DNA from: Eubacterium sp.
Lineage (GTDB): Bacteria > Bacillota > Clostridia > Lachnospirales > Lachnospiraceae
Reading direction: 5' to 3'
Length of the DNA: 32,251 nt
NCBI GenBank assembly: GCA_024683035.1
Contig: JAIKYQ010000185.1
Span: 1 to 32,251 of the forward strand
A program made the position numbers and the translations under genes. The notes under the pieces were generated by a model that was not told where the DNA came from, made no database searches, and saw nothing but the letters and a program-made list of their open reading frames with translations. This document shows, piece after piece, positions 1 through 10,313 of the stretch (position 1 is its first letter; the number at the start of each line of letters is the position of its first letter).

Positions 1-112
1 CGTCCTGATCATCGTTGTCCTGATCGGGCTGGTCATCATCTTTAAAAACCAGCTGACCAGCCTGGTCCAGAACATTCTGGAAAAAATCACAAGTCAGAGC
101 AACTCGGTATGA
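1..112 (+). CDS. Flp1-like type IVb pilin, C-terminal end only (5' truncated by window)
   Basis: Open frame from the window start, VLIIVVLIGLVIIFKNQLTSLVQNILEKITSQSNSV*, a hydrophobic pilin helix; the stop overlaps the next start (ATGA at 109-112). Confidence 0.7.
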   Translation, partial: VLIIVVLIGLVIIFKNQLTSLVQNILEKITSQSNSV

Positions 113-1599
113 GAAAAGGCAGCATAACGACATGGCTGAGCCTGATCCTGCTGGTGCTTCTGTCCCTGATCACTGCCGGGCTGTATTCGGCCCGGCAGGC
201 TGCCGGACGCGTCGTACTGGCCAGTGCGGCCGAGCAGGCTCTTTTCTCTACATTCGGCCAGTATGACAAGGATCTGATGGATACCTACGGCCTGCTGTTC
301 ATCGACGGAGGATATGGCGGAAGCAGCCTGCTCCCCGGCCATTTGCTGCAGGAGATCGAAGAAGAAGCCGGCTATATCCTGCAGCCGAAAAAGGGCCTGA
401 TCCTGACCGGCAGGGACCCGGTCGGCATCCGCCTGCAGGGTGACGAAGACCAGATTACCGGCTATGTACTGGCCACAGACGACCAGGGCCGCGCGTTCCG
501 CCGGCAGGTCTGCGAGATCATGCAGAAAAAGCTGGGGCCGGCCGGTCTGCTGTTCCTGCAGAACCGGCTGACAGAACAACAGCAGCAGGCGTATGAACAG
601 AAGCAGGAATATGAAACCTACGGAGAAGAAAACGCCGAACAGTACTACCAGGAGGACCGGCAGATGTTCGGCCCCCGGAAGATCCCTCTTAAAGAAACAG
701 AAACAGAAGACGGACGTATCACGGAAATCGACACGTCTTCCCTCCCGGCCATTGCCAGCCCCCTGGATACCATTCACAGCATGCAGGCCGCCGGCGTCCT
801 GCTCGCCGTACATCCCGGGATCGGAGATCTTTCCGCGGCCGGTATCCCGGAGGGAAGCATCGTCAGTCAGCGCACGCTCCAGAAGGGCATGAACATGGCG
901 GCAGACGGCTGGGAAGGAAACGGAGAACAACTTCTTCTGCTGGAATATCTGGCGGAAAACTTCCCCTGCTATACCTCCGAACACAACGAAAAAGGCCTGC
1001 AGTATCAGGTCGAATACGCCATCGGCAGGAAAAACACGGACCGGGAAAACCTGCAGGAAGTTCTTTTCCAGCTGCTGGTCCTGCGTGAAATAACCAATTT
1101 CCTGTATCTGATGAAAGACCCCGTCCGGAGACAGGAAGCCGACTCCATGGCCAATATCCTCAGCCTGCTGATCCTGACCCCGGAGGCAGCCCCGGCCATA
1201 TCCTTTGCGCTGAAAGCCGCCTGGGCCTATGGGGAAAGCATCCTGGATCTGCGAAACCTTCTGGACGGATCCCGGGTCCCTCTGATCAAAACCGCTTCCG
1301 ACTGGCAGCTTCCTCTGCACTCCCTGCTTTTTCTGCGGCTGACCGGAGATGCGCACCGGCATACGTCCGACAGCGGTCTGGATTATGCCTCCTATCTTCG
1401 GTTCCTGCTGTTTTTGAAAAATGCCGACAGTCTGACCGCCTCCCTGATGGATCTGGTGGAAATGAACCTGCAGACCGAAAAAGAACGGCCGGATTTCCGG
1501 CTTGATGCCTGCCTGGATGCCCTGCGGGTCGAGCTGCATGCGCGGATCGGAAGAAATGAGTATACGATTGAGCGCAGTTATGGATACAACGCTGCCTGA
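109..1599 (+). CDS. DUF5702-type protein of the Tad/Flp locus
   Basis: 496-aa ORF with an N-terminal TM helix (MRKGSITTWLSLILLVLLSLITAGLYSARQAAGR) and long soluble domain, between a pilin and TadE-like genes. Confidence 0.7.
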   Translation: MRKGSITTWLSLILLVLLSLITAGLYSARQAAGRVVLASAAEQALFSTFGQYDKDLMDTYGLLFIDGGYGGSSLLPGHLLQEIEEEAGYILQPKKGLILTGRDPVGIRLQGDEDQITGYVLATDDQGRAFRRQVCEIMQKKLGPAGLLFLQNRLTEQQQQAYEQKQEYETYGEENAEQYYQEDRQMFGPRKIPLKETETEDGRITEIDTSSLPAIASPLDTIHSMQAAGVLLAVHPGIGDLSAAGIPEGSIVSQRTLQKGMNMAADGWEGNGEQLLLLEYLAENFPCYTSEHNEKGLQYQVEYAIGRKNTDRENLQEVLFQLLVLREITNFLYLMKDPVRRQEADSMANILSLLILTPEAAPAISFALKAAWAYGESILDLRNLLDGSRVPLIKTASDWQLPLHSLLFLRLTGDAHRHTSDSGLDYASYLRFLLFLKNADSLTASLMDLVEMNLQTEKERPDFRLDACLDALRVELHARIGRNEYTIERSYGYNAA

Positions 1600-1660
1600 A
1601 CAGCAGAAAGGGAAACCCTCCTGTTCGGAGAAACTCCCAAATAAAGAAAGGAAAGGAACG

Positions 1661-2416
1661 ATGCGTAAAAAGAAAATCTCTCTTCCGGTCTGGAAAAGCC
1701 GTCTTATGCGGCTGTTATCCCCCCAGGTACTATTCAGCTCCGGCAGGAGGGCTTCCCTTTCTGCTGTTCGGAAAGCCAGTATGACCGTAGAAGCTGCCGC
1801 TGCCCTCCCTTTGTTTTTCCTGGCCGTCGTATCGTTGATCTGCATGATGGATCTTTACGGATCCTATGCGCAGCGGGTTGTCAAACTCCAGGAACAGGCA
1901 GAAACCGCAGCATCATGGGCCGGGGCAGCCGGCGACTATGCTCCCGGCTTCATCGATCTGCCGCTGGGTTTTACCTATCAACCCCAGTGGTATCCGGCCG
2001 CTTTGCCGGGCATCCGGCTTGCTGTCCGTGGAAGAGTCCATACATGGACCGGCCGGGACGCATCCGACACCGTTCCGGAAGAAACAGAACGAGAAGAGCT
2101 GGTCTATGTAACGGAACATGAAAGCGTCTATCACACCTCTTCCTCCTGCACGCATCTTTCCCTGTCCGTGCACGCTGTCGGCGGAGGGGAGGTGGATCAT
2201 CTGCGGAACGAAGACGGAAGCCGGTACCACGCCTGCGAAAAGTGTGTCGGCTCCGGCGGGCACAATGGAACCGTCTATATCACCCGGGAAGGAGATTGCT
2301 ATCATAATAACGCACAGTGCAGCGGCCTTACCCGGTCCGTCCGGCTTGTGAAAAAGACTGCTGTTGATTCCCTGCCTCTCTGCAGCCGCTGCGCACAGCA
2401 GGCGGCTTCATCATGA
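1661..2416 (+). CDS. TadE-like pseudopilin with Cys-rich C-terminal extension
   Basis: Start MRKKKISLP at 1661 with upstream GAAAGGAA; TadE-type motif KASMTVEAAAALPLFFLAVVSLICMMDLYG; overlaps the next gene by ATGA. Confidence 0.75.
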   Translation: MRKKKISLPVWKSRLMRLLSPQVLFSSGRRASLSAVRKASMTVEAAAALPLFFLAVVSLICMMDLYGSYAQRVVKLQEQAETAASWAGAAGDYAPGFIDLPLGFTYQPQWYPAALPGIRLAVRGRVHTWTGRDASDTVPEETEREELVYVTEHESVYHTSSSCTHLSLSVHAVGGGEVDHLRNEDGSRYHACEKCVGSGGHNGTVYITREGDCYHNNAQCSGLTRSVRLVKKTAVDSLPLCSRCAQQAASS

Positions 2417-2835
2417 ATCTCCCCTTCCTGATGACCTTCCTTCTACTGGGGATCAACAGCCTGTATGACCTGAAAAAGAAAGAGATCCTTCTGATTCCGA
2501 CCCTGTTGGCCGGCGCCGCCGGTGCGCTGTGGAAACTGGCAGAATCCGGATCCGTGATCCTCCTGCTGCTGTCCCTGGTTCCCGGTGCTTTTCTCCTCGC
2601 CGTCAGTATCTTAACCCGTGGCCAGGCTGGTGCCGGAGACGCCCTCCTGCTCTGTGCTGCCGGAACCTGGTCAGGAGCGCAAAGCATGCTCCTCTGTCTT
2701 TTCGTGGCCCTGTTTTTTCTATCTGTCCTGTCTGTTGTTTTTCAGCTCCTGAAAAAACCGGTGCGGGAAATGCCTTTTGTTCCTTTTCTGCTGGCCGGAT
2801 TCTTATGCCAGTATCTGTTGTTCGATTTCGGATAG
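2413..2835 (+). CDS. A24-family prepilin peptidase (TadV/CpaA-like)
   Basis: Polytopic 140-aa protein with the aspartyl pair NSLYDLKKKEI and GAGDALL typical of type IV prepilin peptidases. Confidence 0.85.
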   Translation: MNLPFLMTFLLLGINSLYDLKKKEILLIPTLLAGAAGALWKLAESGSVILLLLSLVPGAFLLAVSILTRGQAGAGDALLLCAAGTWSGAQSMLLCLFVALFFLSVLSVVFQLLKKPVREMPFVPFLLAGFLCQYLLFDFG

Positions 2836-2848
2836 GGAGGATGAAAAT

Positions 2849-3331
2849 ATGAAAAGAAAATGGCTGTCCCGCGGTGTGATCACGATCGAAGCCTCTTACA
2901 TTATTCCCTGGTCTGTCCTGATCATCGCCTTGCTGATCACCATGTTGTTTTTTGTACATAACCGGGCCTGGTATACGGCTGCCGCCTGTGAAACCGCGCT
3001 TTCCGGCAACCGCTATGTGGAAGGAAGTGCCGGTACCGGCAGCGCCGGCCTGCTGGACAAAAAAGGCGATCAGAATATCCCCGGTACGCACTATGCGGAA
3101 GAGACAGCTGCAGGACGGATCCGGGACCAGGCCATGCCGGGAAGCGGTCCGGAGAAACAGATCGCCTGCACGTACGACGCCACCGAAGTCCGGTTTTCCG
3201 GGCAGGATTTCCCGTTGTTTTCAGAAGCCTTTTCCTGGTCTGTGCAGGAATCGGTAAAAAGAGTCCGGCCGGCATGGATCATACGCAGCAGATGGCTGCT
3301 GCAGGGTATTATAGAAGGGGGAACACCATGA
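2849..3331 (+). CDS. TadE-like pseudopilin
   Basis: MKRKWLSRGVITIEASYIIPWSVLIIALLITMLFF; RBS GGGAGG upstream. Confidence 0.7.
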   Translation: MKRKWLSRGVITIEASYIIPWSVLIIALLITMLFFVHNRAWYTAAACETALSGNRYVEGSAGTGSAGLLDKKGDQNIPGTHYAEETAAGRIRDQAMPGSGPEKQIACTYDATEVRFSGQDFPLFSEAFSWSVQESVKRVRPAWIIRSRWLLQGIIEGGTP

Positions 3332-4551
3332 ATACTGAATACAGGCGCGATCTGCAGCACACCTGGATGATCCTGTCGGAAGGCAGTATCCCGGAAAAAG
3401 AAGCGTATCCGATCCGCATGCTCACGGAAAACCGGATCGAAGGGCTCCTGTACTGCAAAACCGTGGAACTGGACGGAGCCCTGCGGTTTTATTATGATAT
3501 TTCCGCACAGCATTCCTTACAGACCCATCTGGATATGTCCGCTGCCGGCAGGCTTCTGCTGGAATTGCTGTTTACCCGGCTGGCCGATACACTGAAACAG
3601 CTTTCCGAATACCTTCTGGACCCGGACGGGCTGCTCCTGGACCCGGCGTATATTTACCTCAACATGGAACAGACCGAGATCCGGTTCTGCTGGTATCCCG
3701 GAAAAGAACTGCGGTTTACGGAGCAGGTCAGAATTCTGGGCAAAGCACTGCTCCCCCATCTGGATCAGACTGATAAAGCCGGTATCGTCATGGGATACAG
3801 TTTTTATCAGCACTGTACGGCCGATGACGTTTCCATGGAAAACCTGCGGATGCTGCTGCAGCAACGGTCTTCCCAACGGGAAACGCATCGTCCTGTGACA
3901 AAAGAAGAGCTGGAACGCTCCGCCCTTCTGGATTCTTTTTTTGAGGATCCTGAAGAATCGGAAAACACGGTTTTCAAACGCCTCTCTTCCCGGATTAAAG
4001 GATGGTTTCGCAGAGATACACAAACCGATGCTTCCCGTACGGAAGACCCGGATCCTGCTGTTCTTTTTCCGGAGACCCCCCCAAGCGGCCGCGATATCCG
4101 CCCGGAAACCGTAAGCGGACCCATCCGCCCGGAAACTGGGTCCGGTCCGGAAAAAGTCTCTCCGATCCCGGAAGCTCCTGCATCCTGTTCCGGCCTCTCG
4201 GAAACGGTGGTCCTCCGTACAGAAACCGCGTGCACGCCGGGAAAAATCCACCGCCCCTGTCTGAAAGTACAGAACGGGACCGAACCCGAAAAAACCATAT
4301 GGCTGACAGAAGAACAGTATCTGGTTGGAAAAAAAGAAGCCGGTGCCACGCTGTCGTTTTCCTCTGCGGCAGTCAGCCGCCTGCATGCCCTGCTGCGAAA
4401 ACAGGGAGATACCTACAGCGTACAGGATCTGAATTCCCGGAATATGACACGGCTCAATGAAACGATCCTCCTGCCGGAGCAGAGCCTGCTGCTTTCTGAC
4501 GGAGACATGATCCGGTTCGCAGACGTCATCTGTCTGTTCTGTCTGGAATAA
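3328..4551 (+). CDS. DUF6382-type protein with C-terminal FHA domain
   Basis: Start at 3328 after GGGGGAACACC; C-terminus KTIWLTEEQYLVGKKEAGATLSFSSAAVSRLHALLRKQGDTYSVQDLNSRNMTRLNE fits FHA (SRLHA, DLNSRNMT). Confidence 0.8.
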   Translation: MNTEYRRDLQHTWMILSEGSIPEKEAYPIRMLTENRIEGLLYCKTVELDGALRFYYDISAQHSLQTHLDMSAAGRLLLELLFTRLADTLKQLSEYLLDPDGLLLDPAYIYLNMEQTEIRFCWYPGKELRFTEQVRILGKALLPHLDQTDKAGIVMGYSFYQHCTADDVSMENLRMLLQQRSSQRETHRPVTKEELERSALLDSFFEDPEESENTVFKRLSSRIKGWFRRDTQTDASRTEDPDPAVLFPETPPSGRDIRPETVSGPIRPETGSGPEKVSPIPEAPASCSGLSETVVLRTETACTPGKIHRPCLKVQNGTEPEKTIWLTEEQYLVGKKEAGATLSFSSAAVSRLHALLRKQGDTYSVQDLNSRNMTRLNETILLPEQSLLLSDGDMIRFADVICLFCLE

Positions 4552-4641
4552 AAAACCCGACTCTTCTTTTTCTTTACAGGAGAAGTGGTATATTTTATAC
4601 TTCTATGCGAAGCCGTTAAGACGCATACACAGGTATCACTC

Positions 4642-5349
4642 ATGACAAAAACCACTTCCCCTTCCCTTACCGGGAACCAGCTGAAAATCCTGGCCTGTAT
4701 TGCCATGTTTGCGGATCACGTGGTTAAGGGCTGGTATGTTCGCGGCCTGCCGGCTGTTCTTCTCTCCAGTGTCCTGGGGCGGATCGCCTTTCCCATCTAT
4801 TGTTTTTTTATAACGGAAGGGTTTTTCCACACAAGGAACCGCGCCAAATATCTGCTGCGGATGGTCGTTTTCGCCGCGATTTCCGAAATACCATTTAATC
4901 TGGGTCTGCATCATACCCTCATATACAAGACCACCCTCTGTACACTGTGGTCGCTGTCTCTCGGACTGCTTTTATTCAACTGCCTTGCTTTTGTGGAAAA
5001 GAAACGGGAGCTGCATATAGCCGTATCCTGGATCCTGCGTCTGCTCCTGGTGGCCGTTTTTGCCGTCGCAGCGCATTACCTGCATGTAGACTATCGCGAA
5101 CGCGGCCTGCTCTGCATGGCTGTTCTGTATTTCCTCCGAAACGAACGTCCCCATTCCGTCCCGGTTTTATGGGCCTGCCTGCCTCTGAACATGAAAAACT
5201 TCAGCAATCCCGGTTCCTTTCTGGCCGCCCTGCCTCTGCATTTCTACAATGGTGAACGCGGCCGTCTGAAACTCAAATATTTCTTTTATGCCTTTTATCC
5301 CCTGCACCTTATTTTTATTTACATAGCAGGCAAAATCATTCTCCGATAA
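4642..5349 (+). CDS. TraX-family membrane protein
   Basis: LTGNQLKILACIAMFADHV...RIAFPIYCFFITEGFFHTRNRAKYLLRM, a TraX-like polytopic protein. Confidence 0.8.
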   Translation: MTKTTSPSLTGNQLKILACIAMFADHVVKGWYVRGLPAVLLSSVLGRIAFPIYCFFITEGFFHTRNRAKYLLRMVVFAAISEIPFNLGLHHTLIYKTTLCTLWSLSLGLLLFNCLAFVEKKRELHIAVSWILRLLLVAVFAVAAHYLHVDYRERGLLCMAVLYFLRNERPHSVPVLWACLPLNMKNFSNPGSFLAALPLHFYNGERGRLKLKYFFYAFYPLHLIFIYIAGKIILR

Positions 5350-5352
5350 AAA

Positions 5353-5390
5353 ACAGCTCCGGACAGCCCGGCCGGGCTGTTCGAAGCTGT
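5353..5390. terminator. Bidirectional terminator hairpin between convergent traX-like and glgB
   Basis: Outer ACAGCT...AGCTGT plus perfect inner palindrome ACAGCCCGGCCGGGCTGT, between convergent stops. Confidence 0.75.
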
Positions 5391-5409
5391 GCTCTTCTGT
5401 CTGAATCCG

Positions 5410-7323
5410 TCAGAACCGGAACACCGCTGCTCCGTAAGGCGGAAGATCATACGCGATATGATACGGCTGGCTGTCGCATTCTCCTTCCACTGCCTTATAC
5501 AGGACCGGTACCTTATGGGTTCCGCCGAATTTGGCAGCATGACTGTCCAGGATCAGACTGCAGTTCTTTTTCAGCGGCAGTCCCACGCAGTAGTCCGGCC
5601 GTGCCATCGGCGTAAAGTTCACGACAAACAGCAGATTGTCCTTTCCGGTCGGTGACCACCGTACAAAACTGAAAATACTGCGGTCGGCATCATCTGCATT
5701 GATCCACTGGAATCCTTCAGGCCGGCAGTCATTGGCATACAGCGCAGGGTATTTTTTATACATCATCAGCAGATCCCGGACATACGCCTGCAGATGCTCG
5801 TGGCGTTTGTCTTTCAGAAGGAACCAGTCAACTTCCCTCTCTTCGCTCCATTCCCGGTACTGGCCGATATCCTGTCCCATAAACAGCAGCTTTTTCCCCG
5901 GATGCCCGAACATAAAACTGTAGCCCGCTTTCAGGTTGGCAAACTTGTCATCCTCAAGTCCCGGCATCTTGTTGATCATGGAGCATTTCAAATGTACGAC
6001 CTCATCATGGGACAGCACCAGAATATACTTTTCGCTGTACGCATAGGTCATGGCAAACGTCATTTTATTGTGGTTGAATTTCCGGAAATAGGGGTCGAGC
6101 TTCATGTATTCCAGAAAATCGTGCATCCATCCCATATTCCATTTAAGCGTAAAGCCAAGCCCGTCGTCTTCCGGTTTTCCGGTCACCCGCGGCCAGGCCG
6201 TGCTTTCTTCTGCGATCATCATAATGCCGGGATTTCTGCCGCGGATCAGGGAATTCAGGTGCTTGAAGAATTCGATCGCTTCCAGATTCTGGTTGCCGCC
6301 GTATTCGTTGGCGACCCATTCTCCGTCTTTCCGCCCGTAATCCAGATACAGCATGGAGGCAACGGCATCCACGCGCAGCCCGTCTGCATGGTATTCTTCG
6401 ATCCAGTACAGGGCATTGGCGATCAGGAAATTTTTCACTTCCGGACGTCCGTAATTAAAGATCTTTGTGCCCCAGTCCGGATGTTCGCCCTGCCGTGGAT
6501 CGGCATGCTCGTATACGGCATCGCCGTCAAATTCAGAAAGACCCTGTGCGTCCTTCGGAAAATGCGCCGGCACCCAGTCCAGGATCACCCCGATCTTATT
6601 GCGGTGCAGCTGATCGATCAGATACTTGAAATCCTGCGGGGTTCCGTAACGGGAGGTCGGTGCAAAGTAACCGGTGACCTGATATCCCCAGGAAGCATCC
6701 AGAGGATGCTCCGCGATCCCCATCAGTTCCACATGGGTATATCCCATATCTTTGACGTATTCCACCAGGCGTTTGGCAAACTGACGATAGGTATAGAATC
6801 CTTCGGGATTCTCTTCGGAATACGGATGTTTCATCCAGGAACCGGGGTGTACTTCATAGATAGAAACGGCTCCGGTTTCCGGATCAAAGTGATCCCGATT
6901 CTTCATCCAGACCGTGTCTCCCCAGCGATAACTGATATCCGCCACCCGGGATGCCGTTCCCGGCCGCTTTTCCGATGCAAACGCATACGGATCCGCCTTA
7001 TACAGCTTCCTGCCGTCGCGGGCTATGATCAGGTATTTGTAGAGCATGCCTTCTTTTGCATCGGGTATGAACGTTTCAAATACGCCGATGTCCGCGATTT
7101 TCTGCATCGGATTGGCCTGCTCGTCCCACTGATTGCATTCACCGATCACATACACCGCTACGGCGTTCGGTGCCCAGACGGTAAACCAGACGCCGTCCTG
7201 CCCGTCTTTTTTCGCGGGATGCGCCCCCATCTTTTTATACAGGTCATAATGCGTGGCATGCCCGAATAAATACTGATCCAGATCACTGAACCGCGGACCG
7301 CTGTTTTTCTGTTCCTTTGCCAT
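5410..7323 (-). CDS. glgB: 1,4-alpha-glucan branching enzyme
   Basis: YEVHPGSWMKHP, RVDAVASMLYLDYGRKDGEWVANEYGGNQNLEAIEF, LSHDEVVHLK; MAKEQK start with GGAGGC RBS. Confidence 0.95.
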   Translation of the reverse strand: MAKEQKNSGPRFSDLDQYLFGHATHYDLYKKMGAHPAKKDGQDGVWFTVWAPNAVAVYVIGECNQWDEQANPMQKIADIGVFETFIPDAKEGMLYKYLIIARDGRKLYKADPYAFASEKRPGTASRVADISYRWGDTVWMKNRDHFDPETGAVSIYEVHPGSWMKHPYSEENPEGFYTYRQFAKRLVEYVKDMGYTHVELMGIAEHPLDASWGYQVTGYFAPTSRYGTPQDFKYLIDQLHRNKIGVILDWVPAHFPKDAQGLSEFDGDAVYEHADPRQGEHPDWGTKIFNYGRPEVKNFLIANALYWIEEYHADGLRVDAVASMLYLDYGRKDGEWVANEYGGNQNLEAIEFFKHLNSLIRGRNPGIMMIAEESTAWPRVTGKPEDDGLGFTLKWNMGWMHDFLEYMKLDPYFRKFNHNKMTFAMTYAYSEKYILVLSHDEVVHLKCSMINKMPGLEDDKFANLKAGYSFMFGHPGKKLLFMGQDIGQYREWSEEREVDWFLLKDKRHEHLQAYVRDLLMMYKKYPALYANDCRPEGFQWINADDADRSIFSFVRWSPTGKDNLLFVVNFTPMARPDYCVGLPLKKNCSLILDSHAAKFGGTHKVPVLYKAVEGECDSQPYHIAYDLPPYGAAVFRF

Positions 7324-7392
7324 AGTTTGCCTCCATCGTTTTTTTATCCAGATCCCGTTATGAAGCTGGGACGACTGCAGCATGGTACGTAT

Positions 7393-8166
7393 TTACATTG
7401 TATTCATTCCATATAACCGGCAGGCATTCTGCCAGGTTGTTTCTTCTACTTCCTGCTCTGTGATCCCGCGGATCTCCGCGATCATCCGCACCACATGGTG
7501 CAGATTTCCGGAATGATTGCGCTTACCGCGATGCGGTTCCGGAGACAGATACGGACAGTCGGTTTCCAGTACAAGGGCGGAAAACGGCATCTGCTCCACC
7601 GTTTCCTTCAGCCGGCGTCCGTTTTTATAGGTCACAACGCCGCCGACACCGATAAAAAAGCCCATCCGGATATACTCTCTGGCTATTTCCCATGAATAGG
7701 AAAAGCAGTGTACAACGCCGCCGATGTCTTCGAAGTGGCGTGTTTTTGCCATGTGCAGCGTGTCTTCTGCGGCTTCCCGGCTATGGATCACAACCGGCAG
7801 CCCCAGCTCCTTCGCAAGAAACGCCTGTCGTTCAAACCATTCCTTCTGTTCAGTTTTATTATCCGCATTATGATAATAATCGAGGCCGATCTCCCCTACG
7901 GCGACCGCTTTTTCTTCTGCCAGAAACTCCCTCAGCTGCAGGAAGCGTCCTTCATCCAGATCTGCAATCTCATCCGGATGAATCCCGTAGGCGCCGTAAA
8001 TAAAATCATACTGCTGCGTCAGTGCCTTTGTCCTCGCAAGACTCTTCCAGTCGGAACCGATGTTCACGATCCGGCCGACTCCGGCAGCCTGCATACTGCC
8101 GAGCAGCGCTTCCCGGTCCTCATCGAACCAGCCGTCGTCATAATGCGCGTGTGTGTCAAATATCAT
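7393..8166 (-). CDS. tatD: TatD-family metal-dependent hydrolase
   Basis: MIFDTHAHYDDGWFD, GEIGLDYYH, VIHSREA, LETDCPYLSPEPHRGKRN. Confidence 0.92.
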   Translation of the reverse strand: MIFDTHAHYDDGWFDEDREALLGSMQAAGVGRIVNIGSDWKSLARTKALTQQYDFIYGAYGIHPDEIADLDEGRFLQLREFLAEEKAVAVGEIGLDYYHNADNKTEQKEWFERQAFLAKELGLPVVIHSREAAEDTLHMAKTRHFEDIGGVVHCFSYSWEIAREYIRMGFFIGVGGVVTYKNGRRLKETVEQMPFSALVLETDCPYLSPEPHRGKRNHSGNLHHVVRMIAEIRGITEQEVEETTWQNACRLYGMNTM

Positions 8167-8168
8167 GT

Positions 8169-10193
8169 TCAGCAGATCCCCGACCCGGACGGCATATCCT
8201 TCTCCGGCGTCATCAGGCATACATTGCCTTCCGCATCCTCTGCCGAGAGCAGCATGCCTTCCGACATCAGTCCGGCCAGCTTTGCCGGTTTCAGATTCAG
8301 CAGGACCATGACTTTTTTCCCGATCACTTCTTCTGGCTTATACCATTTTTTGATCCCGGAAACGATCTGCCTGGTCTGATCGCCGATCTTTATCTGGAAG
8401 CAAAGCAGCTTTTTGGACTTCGGCACCTCTTCGCAGGCCATCACTTCCCCGACGGCAAACTGGCATCTGGCAAAATCATCGTAATTGATCTCCTCTTTCA
8501 TTTCGATATGGATCTCTTCTGCCGGCTCCGCTTCGGTGCCTTCTGTGCTGCCGGCAGCCTCGTCTGCAGCCTTTGTTTCCGCGGCGGCTTCCGTACCTGC
8601 GGCAGCTGCCTGGGCAGCCTGCAGCGCTTCGACCTTTGCCATAACCTCTTTCAGATCCATACGGGCAAACAGGATCTCCGACTTATCCGTCACATGACTG
8701 CCGGACGGATACAGCCCGAACTGATCCAGCTGTTCGTATTCCCGCTTTCCTGTCTGCAGCTGTGCCAGGATCTTGCCGGTTGTTTCCGGCATGAACGGCT
8801 CCAGAAGGGATGCCCCGATCGTGATGCCTTCCACCAGGTTGTACAGTACGGTTGCCAGACGGTCTTTTTTCTCCGGATCCTTTGCCAGTACCCACGGCTC
8901 CGTTTCATCGATGTATTTGTTGCAGCGTTTGAAAATGGTAAAGATCTCCGTGATCGCATCCGCGACGCGCAGCTGCTCCATCTTCTTTTCAACTGCCGGA
9001 CCGGCGGCTGTGACTACCGCCTTCAGATCATCGTCCACGGCCTCTTTTACGCCTTTATCACAGACCTCGCCGCCAAAGTATTTATTGCTCATCGCAATCG
9101 TCCGGTTGACCAGATTCCCCATGGTGTTGGCCAGATCGGAATTCATACGCTCCACCATCAGCTCCCAGCTGATGACGCCGTCGTTTTCAAACGGCATTTC
9201 GTGCAGCACGAAATACCGTACGGCATCCACCCCGAACAGCTCCACCAGATCGTCGGCGTAAATGACATTGCCGCGGGACTTGCTCATCTTGCCGTCCGCC
9301 TGCAGCAGCCACGGATGCCCGAAGATCTGCTTCGGGAGCGGCTCGCCCAGACTCATCAGGAAGATCGGCCAGTAGATCGTGTGGAACCGGATGATATCTT
9401 TGCCGATCAGATGCAGATCCGCCGGCCAGAACTTTTTATACTGCTCCGAACTCTCTCCGCCGCAATTGTATCCGATGCCAGTGATATAATTGGACAGCGC
9501 ATCCAGCCAGACATAGACGACGTGTCCCTCATCAAAGTCGACCGGGATGCCCCATTTGAACGAAGAACGGGATACGCACAGATCCTGCAGGCCCGGCAGC
9601 AGGAAGTTGTTCATCATCTCGTTTTTCCGGGAAACCGGCTGGATGAATTCCGGATGCGTGTTGATGTGCTCGATCAGCCTGTCAGCATATTTGCTCATTT
9701 TGAAGAAATACGCCTCCTCAGACGCTTTTACGACCGGGCGGCCGCATTCCGGACACTTGCCGTCCACCAGCTGCGACTCCGTCCAGAAGCTCTCGTCCGG
9801 CGTGCAGTACCAGCCTTCATAAGAGCTCTTGTAAATGTCGCCCTGCTCATACATTTTGCGGAACATTTTCTGGATCTGCAGCTCGTGATCTTCATCCGTT
9901 GTACGGATGAATTTATCGTAGGATGTATTCATCAGATCCCAGATCCGTCTGATCTCGCCGGCCACGGTATCTACATACTCCTTGGGCGTGACTCCGGCCT
10001 CGAGGGCTTTATTTTCGATCTTCTGGCCGTGCTCATCCGTCCCTGTCTGGAAAAACACATCGTACCCCTGCATCCTGCGGAATCGAGCAATGCTGTCAGC
10101 CAGCACGATCTCATAGGTGTTGCCGATATGGGGTTTTCCGGACGCATACGCAATAGCTGTTGTCAGGTAATAAGGGTCATTTCTTTTCTGCAT
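8169..10193 (-). CDS. metG: Methionyl-tRNA synthetase with C-terminal tRNA-binding domain
   Basis: YYLTTAIAYASGKPHIGNTYE, KMSKSRGNVIYADDL; C-terminal EMAP/Trbp111-like domain after an Ala/Glu-rich linker. Confidence 0.96.
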   Translation of the reverse strand: MQKRNDPYYLTTAIAYASGKPHIGNTYEIVLADSIARFRRMQGYDVFFQTGTDEHGQKIENKALEAGVTPKEYVDTVAGEIRRIWDLMNTSYDKFIRTTDEDHELQIQKMFRKMYEQGDIYKSSYEGWYCTPDESFWTESQLVDGKCPECGRPVVKASEEAYFFKMSKYADRLIEHINTHPEFIQPVSRKNEMMNNFLLPGLQDLCVSRSSFKWGIPVDFDEGHVVYVWLDALSNYITGIGYNCGGESSEQYKKFWPADLHLIGKDIIRFHTIYWPIFLMSLGEPLPKQIFGHPWLLQADGKMSKSRGNVIYADDLVELFGVDAVRYFVLHEMPFENDGVISWELMVERMNSDLANTMGNLVNRTIAMSNKYFGGEVCDKGVKEAVDDDLKAVVTAAGPAVEKKMEQLRVADAITEIFTIFKRCNKYIDETEPWVLAKDPEKKDRLATVLYNLVEGITIGASLLEPFMPETTGKILAQLQTGKREYEQLDQFGLYPSGSHVTDKSEILFARMDLKEVMAKVEALQAAQAAAAGTEAAAETKAADEAAGSTEGTEAEPAEEIHIEMKEEINYDDFARCQFAVGEVMACEEVPKSKKLLCFQIKIGDQTRQIVSGIKKWYKPEEVIGKKVMVLLNLKPAKLAGLMSEGMLLSAEDAEGNVCLMTPEKDMPSGSGIC

Positions 10194-10284
10194 GAGCTTC
10201 TCCTCAGATTCTGTTTTTTATTCTCTTTCCGCTTCTGTCTTCCTGCATCCGATCGCATAAAAGAACAGACGGACATTTATAATC

Positions 10285-10313
10285 AGTATACGGCACAAGG
10301 TCGTTTCGGTCAA
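10285..10313 (-). promoter_or_regulatory. Sigma-A-type promoter for metG
   Basis: On the minus strand TTGACC-17 nt-TATACT, about 90 nt upstream of the metG start. Confidence 0.65.

Noticed and set aside
94-1845. 583-aa minus-strand ORF
   Set aside because: Antisense to the DUF5702-like and TadE-like genes in a co-directional Tad operon with overlapping start/stop codons.
5794-7269. 491-aa + strand ORF
   Set aside because: Antisense shadow of glgB.
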